64,000 nt of DNA from Chitinophaga parva (GCF_003071345.1 NZ_QCYK01000001.1:992001-1056000), one strand, 5' to 3'; shown: positions 34,105 through 44,367, counted from the stretch's first letter. The notes: generated from the letters alone by a model not told the origin. Translations and numbers: made by a program.

Positions 34105-37100
34105 ATGGAGCAAAAAAAGTATTGGAAAAGCTTGGAAGAGTTGCACAATACCAATGCACATAAAGCGGCTGTTGAGAATGAGTTCTCCAGTGAACTGCCT
34201 TTTGAAGAGAGTGAGGGCCTGTTGAGCAGTGTGACTCCCCGCCGTGACTTTTTGAAATACCTCGGCTTCACCACGGCGGCAGCCACCATCGCTGCCAGCT
34301 GCGAAATGCCTGTAAATAAAGCGATCCCCTACGTAAACAAACCGGAAGAGATCACGCCTGGTGTTCCCAACTACTATGCCTCTACCTACGCCATCGACGG
34401 TGAATATGTACCGGTAGTAGTAAAGACCCGTGAAGGCCGTCCCATCAAAATTGAAGGTAACACCCTTTCTTCCATCACGGAAGGTGCTACCACCGCCCGT
34501 GTACAAGGTTCTGTACTGAGCCTGTACGATACGGCCCGCCTGCGTTTCCCGACCATCGGCAAAGCAGAGGCCAACTGGGCTGAGGTAGACAAGCAGGTGA
34601 TGGCTGCACTGAGCGGTGGCCCGGTAGTATTACTGAGCAACACTTTTTCCAGCCCCACCACCAAGAAACTGATCGGTGAGTTCCTGGCTAAATATCCCGG
34701 CTCCCGCCACGTAACCTACGATGCCGTATCTTACTCCGGCCTCCTGGATGCAAACCTGGCTGCCCATGGCAAGCGCGTTATCCCCTCTTACCACTTTGAA
34801 AATGCCAAAGTGATCGTGAGCCTGGGTGCCGACTTCCTGGGTACCTGGCTGAACCCCGCAGAATTTGCCAAGCAATATTCCAAAACCCGCAAGATCAATG
34901 CTGAAAAGCCGGAAATGAGCCAACACTTCCACTTTGAAAGCATGATGAGCATCTCCGGTGCCAATGCGGACTACCGTTACGCACACAAGCCTTCTGAGAC
35001 CAACGCCCTGGCCCTGGCACTGTACAGCGCCCTGGGTGGTGCGGTAAGCGCTCCTGCCATTGCAGACAGCCGCCTGGCCGCTGGTGTGAAAGATGCAGCC
35101 AAGGCCCTGCAGGCTGCCGGCGGCAAAGCCCTGGTAGTAAGCGGCAGCAACGATGTGGATGTACAAACCATTGTAGCTGCGATCAACGATAAGATCGGCG
35201 CTAACGGCAACACCATCGACTGGAATATAACCAGCAACTACCGCGAAGGCAACGATGCCGAAATGGTAGCCCTGGTAGAAGATATGAAGGCAGGCCGCGT
35301 AAACACCCTGCTGGTGTACAACGCAAACCCTGCTTACGATTACTTTGACGCCGCCGGCTTTACCCAGGGCCTGGCCAAGGTAAAGAACAGCGTATCCTTC
35401 AACGACCGCCGTGATGAGACCACGGAACTGTGCAAGATCGCTGCCCCTGACCACCACTACCTGGAAAGCTGGAATGATGCGGAAGGTAAAACCGGCCACT
35501 ACAGCTTTACACAGCCCACCATCGCTCCCCTGTTCAAGACCCGCGCATTCCAGGACGCACTGCTCACCTGGAGCGGCAGCACCACTACCTGGGCTGACTA
35601 CCTGAAACAGGAATGGATCACCCGTCTGGGTGGCCAGGAAGCATGGGACAAGACCCTGCAGGATGGTATCATTGAACCCGCTGCTGCTGCATTGGGTGGT
35701 GCCACCTTTGCCGGTAATGTGAATGATGCAGCTGCAAAACTGGGCAACAGCAAGAAAGGTGGCCAGTATGAAGTAGTGTTCTACGAAAAAGTAGCTATCG
35801 GTAACGGCCGCTTTGCCAACAACCCCTGGTTGCAGGAAATGCCCGACCCCATCACCAAAGCCACCTGGGACAACTATGCCTGCGTATCCAATACGCTGGC
35901 TAAGAACCTGGCCAACACCGTGCTGGGTGACGACTATGAAGTGCACAACGACAAAAAAGTTCTGAAAATAACGGTAAACGGTAAGGCGGTAGAACTGCCG
36001 CTGGTGATCGTTCCCGGCATCCACCCGGATGTGGTGGCGATTGCCGTAGGTTACGGCCGCAGCAAACAGGAACTGGTAGGTAAAGCTGCCGGTGAACGTG
36101 GTGCGAACGTTTATCCCATGGTAAGCTACAACGGTAAGAGCTTTGACTACTTTGCGGTAAATGCAACGGTGGAAAACACCGGCGCTGATTTCCCGGTGGC
36201 CAGAACCCAAACCCACAACAGCCTGGAGGGCCGCCCCATCGTAAAGGAAACCACCCTGGAAGCGTTCATCAAGAACCCGAAAGAGGTGAACGAAGACCGC
36301 GAAGAACTGGCCCATTATGGACCCGACTTCCGCTCTGACGCGACCATCTATCCCAAAGGTGTGTACACTTACCCCGGCATCAAATGGGGTATGTCCATCG
36401 ACCTGAACTCCTGCATTGGTTGCGGTTCCTGCACCATTGCCTGCCAGTCTGAGAATAACGTATCTGTAGTAGGTAAAGACCAGGTAGCCCTGGGCCACGA
36501 AATGCACTGGATCCGCATCGACCGTTACTTCAGCGGTGATGAGAACAACCCAGAGGTGGTGTTCCAGCCTATGCTTTGCCAGCATTGCGATAACGCACCC
36601 TGCGAAAACGTGTGCCCGGTGTCTGCAACGAACCACAGCTCTGAAGGTATCAACCAGATGGCTTACAACCGTTGCATCGGTACCCGTTACTGCGCTAACA
36701 ACTGCCCGTACAAAGTACGCCGCTTCAACTGGAGAGACTGGAATGGTGCAGATAGCATGGCAGACAACCTGTACGATGTTGCCGATATGAACGACAACCT
36801 GACCCGCATGGTACTTAATCCCGATGTAGTAATGCGTAGCCACGGTACCATGGAAAAATGCTCCTTCTGCGTACAGCGCCTGCAGGATGCTAAACTGAGT
36901 GCGAAGAAAGCCGGCCGTCCATTGAAGGATGGTGAAGCCAGAACTGCGTGCCAGACCGGTTGTCCCACCAACGCTATCGTATTCGGTAACGTGAATGACC
37001 ACGAAAGTGAGATCTTCAAAGTACGCAACGAGCTGCAAAAAGAGCGCCTCTACTACGTGCTGGAAGAAACCCACACCCTGCCTTCTGTGAGCTACCTGGC

Positions 37101-37146
37101 TAAGATCCGTAACAAGGCTGGCAAGGAAGAGAAAGCTGAAGCGTAA
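34105..37146 (+). CDS. actB: Alternative complex III subunit ActB (molybdopterin-like plus Fe-S protein)
   Basis: 1013 residues. A Tat-type signal is visible at about 47-70 (TPRRDFLKYLGF), followed by a lipobox-like AASC. The large central part (about 80-740) is the catalytically silent molybdopterin-oxidoreductase homologue. The C-terminal part (about 750-1000) is a ferredoxin-like domain with four cysteine groups: CIGCGSCTIAC, CQHCDNAPCENVCP, CIGTRYCANNCP, and CSFC with CQTGCP. ActB carries the Fe-S clusters of the ACIII complex, folded and exported via Tat. This is the fused B1-B2 form. It lies between actA and actC. Confidence 0.95.
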   Translation: MEQKKYWKSLEELHNTNAHKAAVENEFSSELPFEESEGLLSSVTPRRDFLKYLGFTTAAATIAASCEMPVNKAIPYVNKPEEITPGVPNYYASTYAIDGEYVPVVVKTREGRPIKIEGNTLSSITEGATTARVQGSVLSLYDTARLRFPTIGKAEANWAEVDKQVMAALSGGPVVLLSNTFSSPTTKKLIGEFLAKYPGSRHVTYDAVSYSGLLDANLAAHGKRVIPSYHFENAKVIVSLGADFLGTWLNPAEFAKQYSKTRKINAEKPEMSQHFHFESMMSISGANADYRYAHKPSETNALALALYSALGGAVSAPAIADSRLAAGVKDAAKALQAAGGKALVVSGSNDVDVQTIVAAINDKIGANGNTIDWNITSNYREGNDAEMVALVEDMKAGRVNTLLVYNANPAYDYFDAAGFTQGLAKVKNSVSFNDRRDETTELCKIAAPDHHYLESWNDAEGKTGHYSFTQPTIAPLFKTRAFQDALLTWSGSTTTWADYLKQEWITRLGGQEAWDKTLQDGIIEPAAAALGGATFAGNVNDAAAKLGNSKKGGQYEVVFYEKVAIGNGRFANNPWLQEMPDPITKATWDNYACVSNTLAKNLANTVLGDDYEVHNDKKVLKITVNGKAVELPLVIVPGIHPDVVAIAVGYGRSKQELVGKAAGERGANVYPMVSYNGKSFDYFAVNATVENTGADFPVARTQTHNSLEGRPIVKETTLEAFIKNPKEVNEDREELAHYGPDFRSDATIYPKGVYTYPGIKWGMSIDLNSCIGCGSCTIACQSENNVSVVGKDQVALGHEMHWIRIDRYFSGDENNPEVVFQPMLCQHCDNAPCENVCPVSATNHSSEGINQMAYNRCIGTRYCANNCPYKVRRFNWRDWNGADSMADNLYDVADMNDNLTRMVLNPDVVMRSHGTMEKCSFCVQRLQDAKLSAKKAGRPLKDGEARTACQTGCPTNAIVFGNVNDHESEIFKVRNELQKERLYYVLEETHTLPSVSYLAKIRNKAGKEEKAEA

Positions 37147-37231
37147 GCTGTATAAATAACGAATACGAGAATCGAAGAAAACATAAAGTAAAAAGTCGGG
37201 GGTAATGCCCCGGCTAAAAGCTTAAAGAACT

Positions 37232-38665
37232 ATGCATTTAAAGTACGAATCCACACTGAGAGAGCCTCTGGTTGATGGGGTGAAGGATTATCACCAGGTA
37301 ACCGAAGATATCATCAGCCCCATTGAGGCCAAGCCTGGTAAACTTTGGTATGTGGGCCTGGTAATTTCCATCTGCCTCCTGTGTTTTGGCGTATTCTCCG
37401 TAACCTGGGAAGTGTATTATGGTACAGGTGTGTGGAACCTGAATAAGACTGTTGGTTGGGGTTGGGACATCACCAACTTCGTATGGTGGGTAGGTATCGG
37501 TCACGCCGGTACGCTGATCTCTGCGATCCTCCTGCTGTTCCGTCAAGGCTGGCGTACCGGTGTAAACCGTGCGGCGGAAGCGATGACCATCTTTGCGGTA
37601 ATGTGCGCCGGTCAGTTCCCGATCTTCCACATGGGTCGTGTATGGATGGGCTTTTTCGTATTGCCTTACCCGAACACCCGCGGTCCGCTCTGGCCCAACT
37701 TTAACTCGCCCCTGCTCTGGGATGTGTTCGCGATCTCTACTTACTTCACCGTTTCCCTCCTGTTCTGGTACTCCGGCCTGATCCCCGATTTTGCCACCGT
37801 ACGTGACCGCGCCAAGACTAAATTGCGCAAACTGCTGTATGGCATTGCATCCTTCGGCTGGACCGGTTCCACCAAACACTGGCAACGTCATGAAAGCCTG
37901 TCGCTGGTACTGGCAGGCCTGTCTACCCCCCTGGTACTTTCCGTACACACCATCGTATCTTTTGACTTTGCTACTTCCGTAATTCCCGGCTGGCACACCA
38001 CGATCTTCCCGCCTTACTTCGTTGCGGGTGCGATCTTCTCCGGTTTCGCGATGGTACAAACACTCCTGATCATTACCCGTAAAATACTGGGCCTGGAAGA
38101 ATACATCACCGTAGGGCACATGGAAGCCATGAACAAGGTGATTGTACTGACCGGTTCTGTAGTAGGTTGTGCTTATCTGACAGAGCTTTTCATGGCATGG
38201 TACTCCGGAAATCCTTATGAATTTGCTGAGTTCTACAAATACCGCGCTGCTGGCCCCCTGGGCTGGTCTTACTGGATCATGATGAGCTGTAACGTGATCT
38301 CCCCGCAGATCTTCTGGTTCCGTAAGCTGAGAAGAAGCGTACTGGTTACTTTCATCATGTCTATCATCGTGAACATTGGTATGTGGTTCGAACGTTTCGT
38401 GATCATCTGTACTTCCCTGTACCGTGATTACCTGCCCTCCAGCTGGATTTACTACCGCCCGGCCTGGCCCGAGGTTGGTTTCTACCTGGGTACCTTCGGC
38501 CTGTTCTTCACCTGCTACTTCCTGTTTGCAAAATACTTCCCGGTTATCGCGGTTGCTGAAATCAAGCACGTACTGAAAACCACCGGCAAAAGCTTCAAAG
38601 AGGACATGGAGAAGTACGAAGAATTGCCGGCAGAACAATTTGCTCACGACGTGGCACACCACTAG
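37232..38665 (+). CDS. actC: Alternative complex III subunit ActC (NrfD/PsrC family)
   Basis: 477 residues with about ten membrane helices. NrfD-type features include NFVWWVGIGHAGTLISAILLL near the N-terminus and the IVSFDFATSVIPGWHTTIFPP segment. ActC is one of two quinol-binding integral membrane subunits of ACIII (the other is ActF) and is proposed to take part in menaquinol oxidation and possibly proton movement. The neighbouring act genes make the assignment secure. Confidence 0.95.
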   Translation: MHLKYESTLREPLVDGVKDYHQVTEDIISPIEAKPGKLWYVGLVISICLLCFGVFSVTWEVYYGTGVWNLNKTVGWGWDITNFVWWVGIGHAGTLISAILLLFRQGWRTGVNRAAEAMTIFAVMCAGQFPIFHMGRVWMGFFVLPYPNTRGPLWPNFNSPLLWDVFAISTYFTVSLLFWYSGLIPDFATVRDRAKTKLRKLLYGIASFGWTGSTKHWQRHESLSLVLAGLSTPLVLSVHTIVSFDFATSVIPGWHTTIFPPYFVAGAIFSGFAMVQTLLIITRKILGLEEYITVGHMEAMNKVIVLTGSVVGCAYLTELFMAWYSGNPYEFAEFYKYRAAGPLGWSYWIMMSCNVISPQIFWFRKLRRSVLVTFIMSIIVNIGMWFERFVIICTSLYRDYLPSSWIYYRPAWPEVGFYLGTFGLFFTCYFLFAKYFPVIAVAEIKHVLKTTGKSFKEDMEKYEELPAEQFAHDVAHH

Positions 38666-38719
38666 TAGCTGGATCAAGAACGAGACAATTATTTTTGAAG
38701 ATTTTGAATTTATCGACAT

Positions 38720-39319
38720 ATGGCTGTTAAAAAATTTGTTGTAGGCAGTTTCGGTGATGAGGCGGTATTGTTCCCGGCGGTGAAGAAAGTACGTACGGCT
38801 GGTTACAAGATCCACGATATCTATACACCGTTCCCGGTGCATGGCCTGGACCATGCCATGGGGCTGCGTGAGACAAGCCTGCACACAGCAGGTTTTGTAT
38901 ACGGCATCACCGGTACCACTACGGCACTGAGCTTCATGAGCTGGGTGTTTAACGTAGACTGGCCGCTGAACATTGGTGGCAAGCCGCATTTTCCGCTGCC
39001 TGCCTTTATTCCCATCACCTTTGAGCTGACGGTGCTTTTTGCCGCGGTGGGCATGGTAATGACCTTCTGCTACCTTTGCCAGATCATGCCTGGTGTAAAG
39101 AAACACATCTTCAACCCGCGCCAGACGGACGACAAGTTTGTAATGGTGATGGAAGTAACTGCCCGCAGCACAGAACAGGAGCTGACAAGCTACCTGGCCA
39201 GCGTAGGCGCAGAAGACATCAATACACAGGTGGCTGAAGAAGGCTGGTGGTACGGCCGCTTCGACCGGGAAGAGAACCTGCAGGAGCTTGATCCCGCAGC
39301 ACCTGCTGTACAGGCATAA
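38720..39319 (+). CDS. actD: Alternative complex III subunit ActD (DUF3341)
   Basis: 199 residues. DUF3341 pattern: VKKFVVGSFGDEAVLFPAVKKVR, then YTPFPVHGLDHAMGLRET. Two membrane helices follow at about 58-82 and 97-120. ActD is a structural membrane subunit of ACIII with a cytoplasmic N-terminal domain. It lies between actC and actE. Confidence 0.94.
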   Translation: MAVKKFVVGSFGDEAVLFPAVKKVRTAGYKIHDIYTPFPVHGLDHAMGLRETSLHTAGFVYGITGTTTALSFMSWVFNVDWPLNIGGKPHFPLPAFIPITFELTVLFAAVGMVMTFCYLCQIMPGVKKHIFNPRQTDDKFVMVMEVTARSTEQELTSYLASVGAEDINTQVAEEGWWYGRFDREENLQELDPAAPAVQA

Positions 39320-39394
39320 CAGAACAGACATTTACTAAAATGACAATACTGCTCTCCGCAAGCGGGGCAGACCAAAGAAGACAAAAAATTTCTG

Positions 39395-39997
39395 ATGAAA
39401 AGGATTTCCAACATATTGATTGTAGCTGCCCTGGCAAGCGGAGCATTCCTGTCAGCATGCAAGGATCATAGAAAGCCTGGAAGGATCTATGTGCCAGATA
39501 TGTACCAGTCCCGTGCATACGAGTTTTATAGCGAACGGTTAGCGACAATGAAGCCGGTAGACGGTACCGTGAAGAGAGGAGAATTGTTGCCTTATCATCT
39601 GGGAGAATTTGATACTGCGCAGGCAAACCTGAACAAGAACCCGCTGAACATCACTGCGGATGACCTGAAAGAAGGCAAGCGCCTGTTTAATATTTACTGC
39701 GCCATCTGTCATGGTACAGGCCTGGACGGTAACGGCCCGCTGTACAAAGACGGTAATGGCCCGTACCCGGCCAAGCCGGCTAACCTGGTAAGTGGTGCCA
39801 TCGGATCTTACTCCGAAGGTCGCCTGTTCCACGTAGCCACTTATGGTAAGAACGCCATGGGTAGCTATGCCAGCCAGCTGGATCGTGAGCAACGCTGGAA
39901 AGTGGCCGCTTACATCCACAGCATGCAGCCCGGCGCCAAAGCCGCTGCAGAAGCCGCACCGGCAAAAGACAGCACCGCTGCTGCTGCCGCCAAGTAA
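39395..39997 (+). CDS. actE: Alternative complex III subunit ActE (monohaem cytochrome c lipoprotein)
   Basis: 200 residues. Lipoprotein signal with lipobox LSAC (lipidated Cys about residue 22). One cytochrome c domain has CAICH and a distal Met in KNAMGSY. An Ala-rich tail (about 182-200) is low-complexity. ActE is the peripheral monohaem subunit that hands electrons from ACIII to the oxidase. Confidence 0.94.
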   Translation: MKRISNILIVAALASGAFLSACKDHRKPGRIYVPDMYQSRAYEFYSERLATMKPVDGTVKRGELLPYHLGEFDTAQANLNKNPLNITADDLKEGKRLFNIYCAICHGTGLDGNGPLYKDGNGPYPAKPANLVSGAIGSYSEGRLFHVATYGKNAMGSYASQLDREQRWKVAAYIHSMQPGAKAAAEAAPAKDSTAAAAAK

Positions 39998-40039
39998 TTT
40001 TAAATAAACGCATTTCAAAAAGTATTTTAATATACAGTA

Positions 40040-41236
40040 ATGAAAGACCAATTTGTAGTACCGGCAAGATTGAGAACGACTAGCTTCGTGTTGATGGCTA
40101 TTGGCTTGCTGACTTTAGTGATCGGCGCTGTAGCAGTTGATAAGACGCTGTTCTGGGCTGGCCTGTTGCAAAACAGTGTATTCTTTTTGCTCATCGTATT
40201 GGCCAGTACCTTCTTTATTGCCGCTACCACGCTGGCACAGGGCGGCTGGCAGATGACCTTCCGCCGTGTAATGGAAGCCATCTCCATGACCGTGATACCC
40301 CTCGGTGTTGTAGTACTCGTGGTGGTTTACGCGCTGATGTTTGGTAAAGTAAGTTCCGTGTATCCCTGGGCAGACCGTGCTGCTGTGGCAAGCGACAAAG
40401 TGCTGAATGCAAAAGGCGCTTTCCTGAGCTATGGCTTTGTAGGGATCGCTACTATTATCGTGATCGGCCTCTGGATGTTCTTCACCTGGAAATTCCGCCA
40501 GATGTCTATCCAGGAAGACGGTTGGGACCTCCGTCCTGACACCGGCCGCAAGATCCTCTGGAGAGGTACCGTATGGACCGGCTCTTTCATGGTGATCTAT
40601 GTACTGAGCGTAGGCTCCACCACTCCCTGGATGTGGCTGATGAGCATCGATGCACACTGGTACTCCACCATGTACTCCTGGTATACCTTTATCAGTTCCT
40701 TCGTTTCTGGTATCGCAGTGATCATTCTCTTCACCGTATACCTGAAAAAACAGGGTTACCTGCCTTTCGTAAACATAGAACACCTGCATGACCTGGGTAA
40801 ATTCCTGTTTGCATTCAGCATTTTCTGGACTTACCTGTGGTTCTCCCAATATATGCTGATCTGGTATGCAAACATCCCGGATGAAACCGTATACTTCGTT
40901 CCCCGCGTGCGCGGCGAATGGAGAGGTATCTTCTTCTTCAACCTGATCATCAACTTCATCGCGCCGTTCCTGATCCTGATGAAACGTGATGCCAAACGTA
41001 ACTACACCACCCTGGTGTTCATGAGCATCGTGGTGATCTTCGGTCACTGGATCGACTTCTGGCAGATGGTGATGCCGGGTTCTTACAAACACCTGCATTT
41101 CCCGCTGTTTGAACTGGGCATTGCCGTAGGGTTCATTGGTTTTGTCATCTTCTGGGTAGCTAACCAGCTCACCAAGGCCTCTTTGACCGTGAAGAATCAT
41201 CCGTACCTGAAAGAAAGTATTTTGCACCACACTTGA
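40040..41236 (+). CDS. actF: Alternative complex III subunit ActF (NrfD-like membrane subunit)
   Basis: 398 residues with about ten membrane helices. It is the second, shorter NrfD-type subunit. Recognisable segments are GAFLSYGFVGIATIIVIGLW, MSIDAHWYSTMYSWYTFISS, FWTYLWFSQYMLIWYANIPD and HWIDFWQMVMPG. ActF pairs with ActC in the membrane part of ACIII. It lies directly between actE and coxB. Confidence 0.94.
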   Translation: MKDQFVVPARLRTTSFVLMAIGLLTLVIGAVAVDKTLFWAGLLQNSVFFLLIVLASTFFIAATTLAQGGWQMTFRRVMEAISMTVIPLGVVVLVVVYALMFGKVSSVYPWADRAAVASDKVLNAKGAFLSYGFVGIATIIVIGLWMFFTWKFRQMSIQEDGWDLRPDTGRKILWRGTVWTGSFMVIYVLSVGSTTPWMWLMSIDAHWYSTMYSWYTFISSFVSGIAVIILFTVYLKKQGYLPFVNIEHLHDLGKFLFAFSIFWTYLWFSQYMLIWYANIPDETVYFVPRVRGEWRGIFFFNLIINFIAPFLILMKRDAKRNYTTLVFMSIVVIFGHWIDFWQMVMPGSYKHLHFPLFELGIAVGFIGFVIFWVANQLTKASLTVKNHPYLKESILHHT

Positions 41237-41304
41237 TAAAAGTGCGTTTGCATCGTGGATAGCAAAGCGAAAAGTATTTAGATAACTTAATTTAGAAAAT
41301 AGCA

Positions 41305-42348
41305 ATGTCAGGGTTTTTAACAGTCTTAGTAATTGTGCTCATATTCGTAGTGATCTTCCAGATCGCTAAAGCAAGCGAGTATGTGTCAATATTGAAAGGA
41401 GAAAAGAAGGCACGGGAGCAGTCGAATCGTATTAACGGTTTCCTGATGATCGCATTCCTGGTACTGGGACTTTTGGGTGCATACTACTGTAATGAGGTCC
41501 TGAAAGATAAGCTTGATACCGTATCTGCCTCTGTGCAGGGTGAAGGTATTGACAACCTGATCTGGGTGACCCTGGGCATTACCGGTTTTGTATGCGTGGT
41601 TACGCAGATCCTCCTCTTTTGGTTTGCCTTCAAATTCCAGGAGAAGGAAGGCCGCAGTGCTTTCTATTTCCCCCACAACAATAAACTGGAAGTGATCTGG
41701 ACGGTGATCCCGGCCATTGCGCTGACCATCCTGGTGGCTTTTGGTTTGAAACACTGGTTCACCATCACCGCAGATGCACCGAAGGAAGCCATGGTAGTGG
41801 AAGTTACCGGTAAGCAGTTTAACTGGCTGGTGCGTTATCCCGGTAAAGATGCACAACTGGGCAGCAAGAAATTCAAATATATCAGCGACGTTGAGAACAA
41901 CCCTGTAGGACAGGATTGGGCAGACGACTATAATAAGGATGACTTCATGGCTTCCGAGATCCACCTGGTGGTAAACAAGCCCGTGAAATTCATCATCGGT
42001 AGCCGCGACGTGATCCACGACGTAGGTTTACCCCAGTTCCGTATGAAAATGGACGCAGTACCCGGTATTCCCACTACCCTGTGGATCACACCGAAGTACA
42101 CCACCGCAGAAAAGAAGCAGATGACCGGTAACCCGGATTACACCTACGAACTTTCCTGCGACCAGATGTGCGGCGCCGGTCACTTCTCCATGAGAGCCGT
42201 GATCGTGGTAGAAACCCAGAAAGAGTTTGACGAATGGGCTGCCAAGCAGAAGTCACAGTACGAACTGGCACACACCTCCGCTACTCCTGCTGCTGCGCCC
42301 GCCACGGCAGACAGCACTGCGAACAAAGCAGTAGCGATGGCTAAATAG
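41305..42348 (+). CDS. coxB: Cytochrome c oxidase subunit II
   Basis: 347 residues. The CuA site is LSCDQMCGAGHFSM (two Cys, His, Met), with the upstream ligand His in RDVIHDVGLPQFRMKMDAVPG. Four hydrophobic helices are visible (about 4-22, 46-64, 85-110, 132-150) rather than the usual two, so the N-terminus is extended. There is no fused cytochrome c domain. It accepts electrons from the ACIII cytochromes and passes them to subunit I. Copper would be supplied by the SCO proteins at 30134 and 47201. Confidence 0.96.
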   Translation: MSGFLTVLVIVLIFVVIFQIAKASEYVSILKGEKKAREQSNRINGFLMIAFLVLGLLGAYYCNEVLKDKLDTVSASVQGEGIDNLIWVTLGITGFVCVVTQILLFWFAFKFQEKEGRSAFYFPHNNKLEVIWTVIPAIALTILVAFGLKHWFTITADAPKEAMVVEVTGKQFNWLVRYPGKDAQLGSKKFKYISDVENNPVGQDWADDYNKDDFMASEIHLVVNKPVKFIIGSRDVIHDVGLPQFRMKMDAVPGIPTTLWITPKYTTAEKKQMTGNPDYTYELSCDQMCGAGHFSMRAVIVVETQKEFDEWAAKQKSQYELAHTSATPAAAPATADSTANKAVAMAK

Positions 42349-42444
42349 TTTAAGTGAAGAGCGTTAACTTTAGACGTTGATAAAAAAACTTTAAAATAGC
42401 TGGTTCCGGTAAAATGGGTCAGTTAGCATAAATAGCATTCTGAT

Positions 42445-44268
42445 ATGAGTAACGAAGCAACATTGCACGGTCATCAAGAGGTACACGGCTCGCTGGGGCA
42501 TGATCAGGGCCATGGGCACGATGATCACGGTCACCACCACGAGACATTTATTTCCAAGTATGTGTTCAGCATGGACCACAAGATGATCGCGAAGCAATTC
42601 CTGATCACCGGTATTGTGTGGGCTATCATTGGTGCATTCTTTTCCGTTCTCTTCCGCTTACAGCTGGGCTTCCCGGACACGTCCTTTCCCTGGCTGCAGA
42701 GCATCCTGGGCCACTGGGCTGAAAACGGTCACATCACACCGCAGGCATACTACGCCCTGGTGACGATGCACGGTACCATCCTGGTGTTCTTTGTATTGAC
42801 CGCCGGCCTTTCCGGTACCTTCTCCAACTTCCTGATCCCCCTGCAGGTGGGCGCCCGTGATATGGCTTCCCCCTTCATGAATATGCTCAGCTACTGGTTC
42901 TTCTTCCTGGCCAGCCTGGTGATGATGTCTTCCCTGTTTGTACAGACAGGCCCTGCATCCGGCGGCTGGACGGCTTATCCCCCGCTGAGCGCCCTGGGTG
43001 ATGCTTCTATCGGTTCTAAAGTAGGTATGGACCTCTGGATCGCTTCTATGGCACTGTTCGTAGTAAGCCAGCTCCTGGGTGGTCTGAACTATATCTCCAC
43101 TATCCTGAACATGCGTACCAAGGGTATGAGCATGACGAAGATGCCGCTGACCATCTGGGCATTCTTCTTCACCGCTGTGCTGGGCGTACTGTCCTTCCCC
43201 GTACTGCTGTCTGGTTTCATCCTGCTGCTGTTCGACCGTCACGCAGGCACCAGCTTCTACCTGTCTGATATCTTCGTGGCTGGTAAAGCACTGTCTAACG
43301 AAGGCGGTAGCGCCATCCTCTACCAGCACTTGTTCTGGTTCCTGGGTCACCCCGAGGTGTACATCATTATCCTGCCGGCAATGGGTATGGTATCTGAAGT
43401 ACTGGCCATCAACTCCCGTAAACCTATCTTTGGTTACCTGGCAATGATCGGTTCCCTGTTTGCGATCTGTATCCTGGCGTTCCTGGTATGGGCCCACCAT
43501 ATGTTCGTAACCGGTTTGAATCCTTTCCTCGGTGCATTCTTCGTGTTGCTTACCCTGCTCATCGCCGTTCCCTCTGCGATCAAGGTGTTCAACTGGCTTA
43601 CCACCATCTGGAGAGGTAATATCAACTTCACTCCCGGTGCCCTGTTCTCTATCGGTTTTGTGAGCACCTTCATCTCTGGTGGTCTTACCGGTATCTGGCT
43701 GGGTAACTCTTCCATCGACATCCACCTGCACGATACTTACTTCGTGATCGCGCACTTCCATATTGTAATGGGTGTATCTGCATTCTTCGGTATGTTTGCC
43801 GGTATTTACCACTGGTTCCCGAAAATGTACGGCCGCTTCATGAACAACACCCTGGGTTACATCCACTTCTGGATCACCCTGGTGGGTGCATACCTGATCT
43901 TCTGGCCCATGCACTATGAAGGTATGGCCGGTATGCCCCGCCGCTATTTCGATTATTCTACCTGGGAATCTTTCAAACAGTTTGCTGACCTGAACCACTT
44001 CATCTCTATCGTGGTGATCGGGGTGTTTGCTACGCAGATGCTGTTTGTTTTCAACTTCTTCTATAGCATTTTCAAAGGCCGCAAGCTCACCAACGCCAAC
44101 CCGTGGAAGGCTACCACCCTGGAGTGGACCACCCCCATCCACGCTGGTCATGGTAACTGGCCTGGTGAAATTCCTGAAGTATACCGCTGGCCGTATGATT
44201 ACAGCAAGGATGGTATCGACTTCATCCCGCAGACCACGCCTATCGGCCCTAACGAGTCTGCCCACTAA
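42445..44268 (+). CDS. coxA: Cytochrome c oxidase subunit I (haem-copper oxidase, A1 type)
   Basis: 607 residues with twelve membrane helices. Key motifs: FWFLGHPEVYIIILPAMGM (CuB His, channel Glu and cross-linked Tyr), FLVWAHHMFVTGL (CuB His pair), and HLHDTYFVIAHFHIVM (haem ligands). The HPEV glutamate marks the A1 class. The first 35 residues carry ten histidines (HGHDDHGHHH), a likely metal-binding tail. It reduces oxygen to water and pumps protons. It follows coxB and is followed by a GC-rich hairpin (44279-44311). Confidence 0.97.
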   Translation: MSNEATLHGHQEVHGSLGHDQGHGHDDHGHHHETFISKYVFSMDHKMIAKQFLITGIVWAIIGAFFSVLFRLQLGFPDTSFPWLQSILGHWAENGHITPQAYYALVTMHGTILVFFVLTAGLSGTFSNFLIPLQVGARDMASPFMNMLSYWFFFLASLVMMSSLFVQTGPASGGWTAYPPLSALGDASIGSKVGMDLWIASMALFVVSQLLGGLNYISTILNMRTKGMSMTKMPLTIWAFFFTAVLGVLSFPVLLSGFILLLFDRHAGTSFYLSDIFVAGKALSNEGGSAILYQHLFWFLGHPEVYIIILPAMGMVSEVLAINSRKPIFGYLAMIGSLFAICILAFLVWAHHMFVTGLNPFLGAFFVLLTLLIAVPSAIKVFNWLTTIWRGNINFTPGALFSIGFVSTFISGGLTGIWLGNSSIDIHLHDTYFVIAHFHIVMGVSAFFGMFAGIYHWFPKMYGRFMNNTLGYIHFWITLVGAYLIFWPMHYEGMAGMPRRYFDYSTWESFKQFADLNHFISIVVIGVFATQMLFVFNFFYSIFKGRKLTNANPWKATTLEWTTPIHAGHGNWPGEIPEVYRWPYDYSKDGIDFIPQTTPIGPNESAH

Positions 44269-44278
44269 AAAATAGTTC

Positions 44279-44311
44279 CGGAAGCGCGGACCATACATCC
44301 CCGCGCTTCCG
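44279..44311 (+). other. GC-rich hairpin between coxA and ctaB
   Basis: CGGAAGCGCGG (44279-44289) pairs perfectly with CCGCGCTTCCG (44301-44311), followed only by TTTCG. It could attenuate transcription into ctaB or protect the upstream mRNA 3' end. Confidence 0.6.
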
Positions 44312-44367
44312 TTTCGCATAACTTAGCATGCGCCTGGGGTAAAGTTCCAGGCAGTGATAGAATCGGT

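Noticed and set aside
34630..37074. Minus-strand frame of 814 residues opposite actB
   Set aside because: Shadow of actB. The plus strand has Tat signal and Fe-S motifs.
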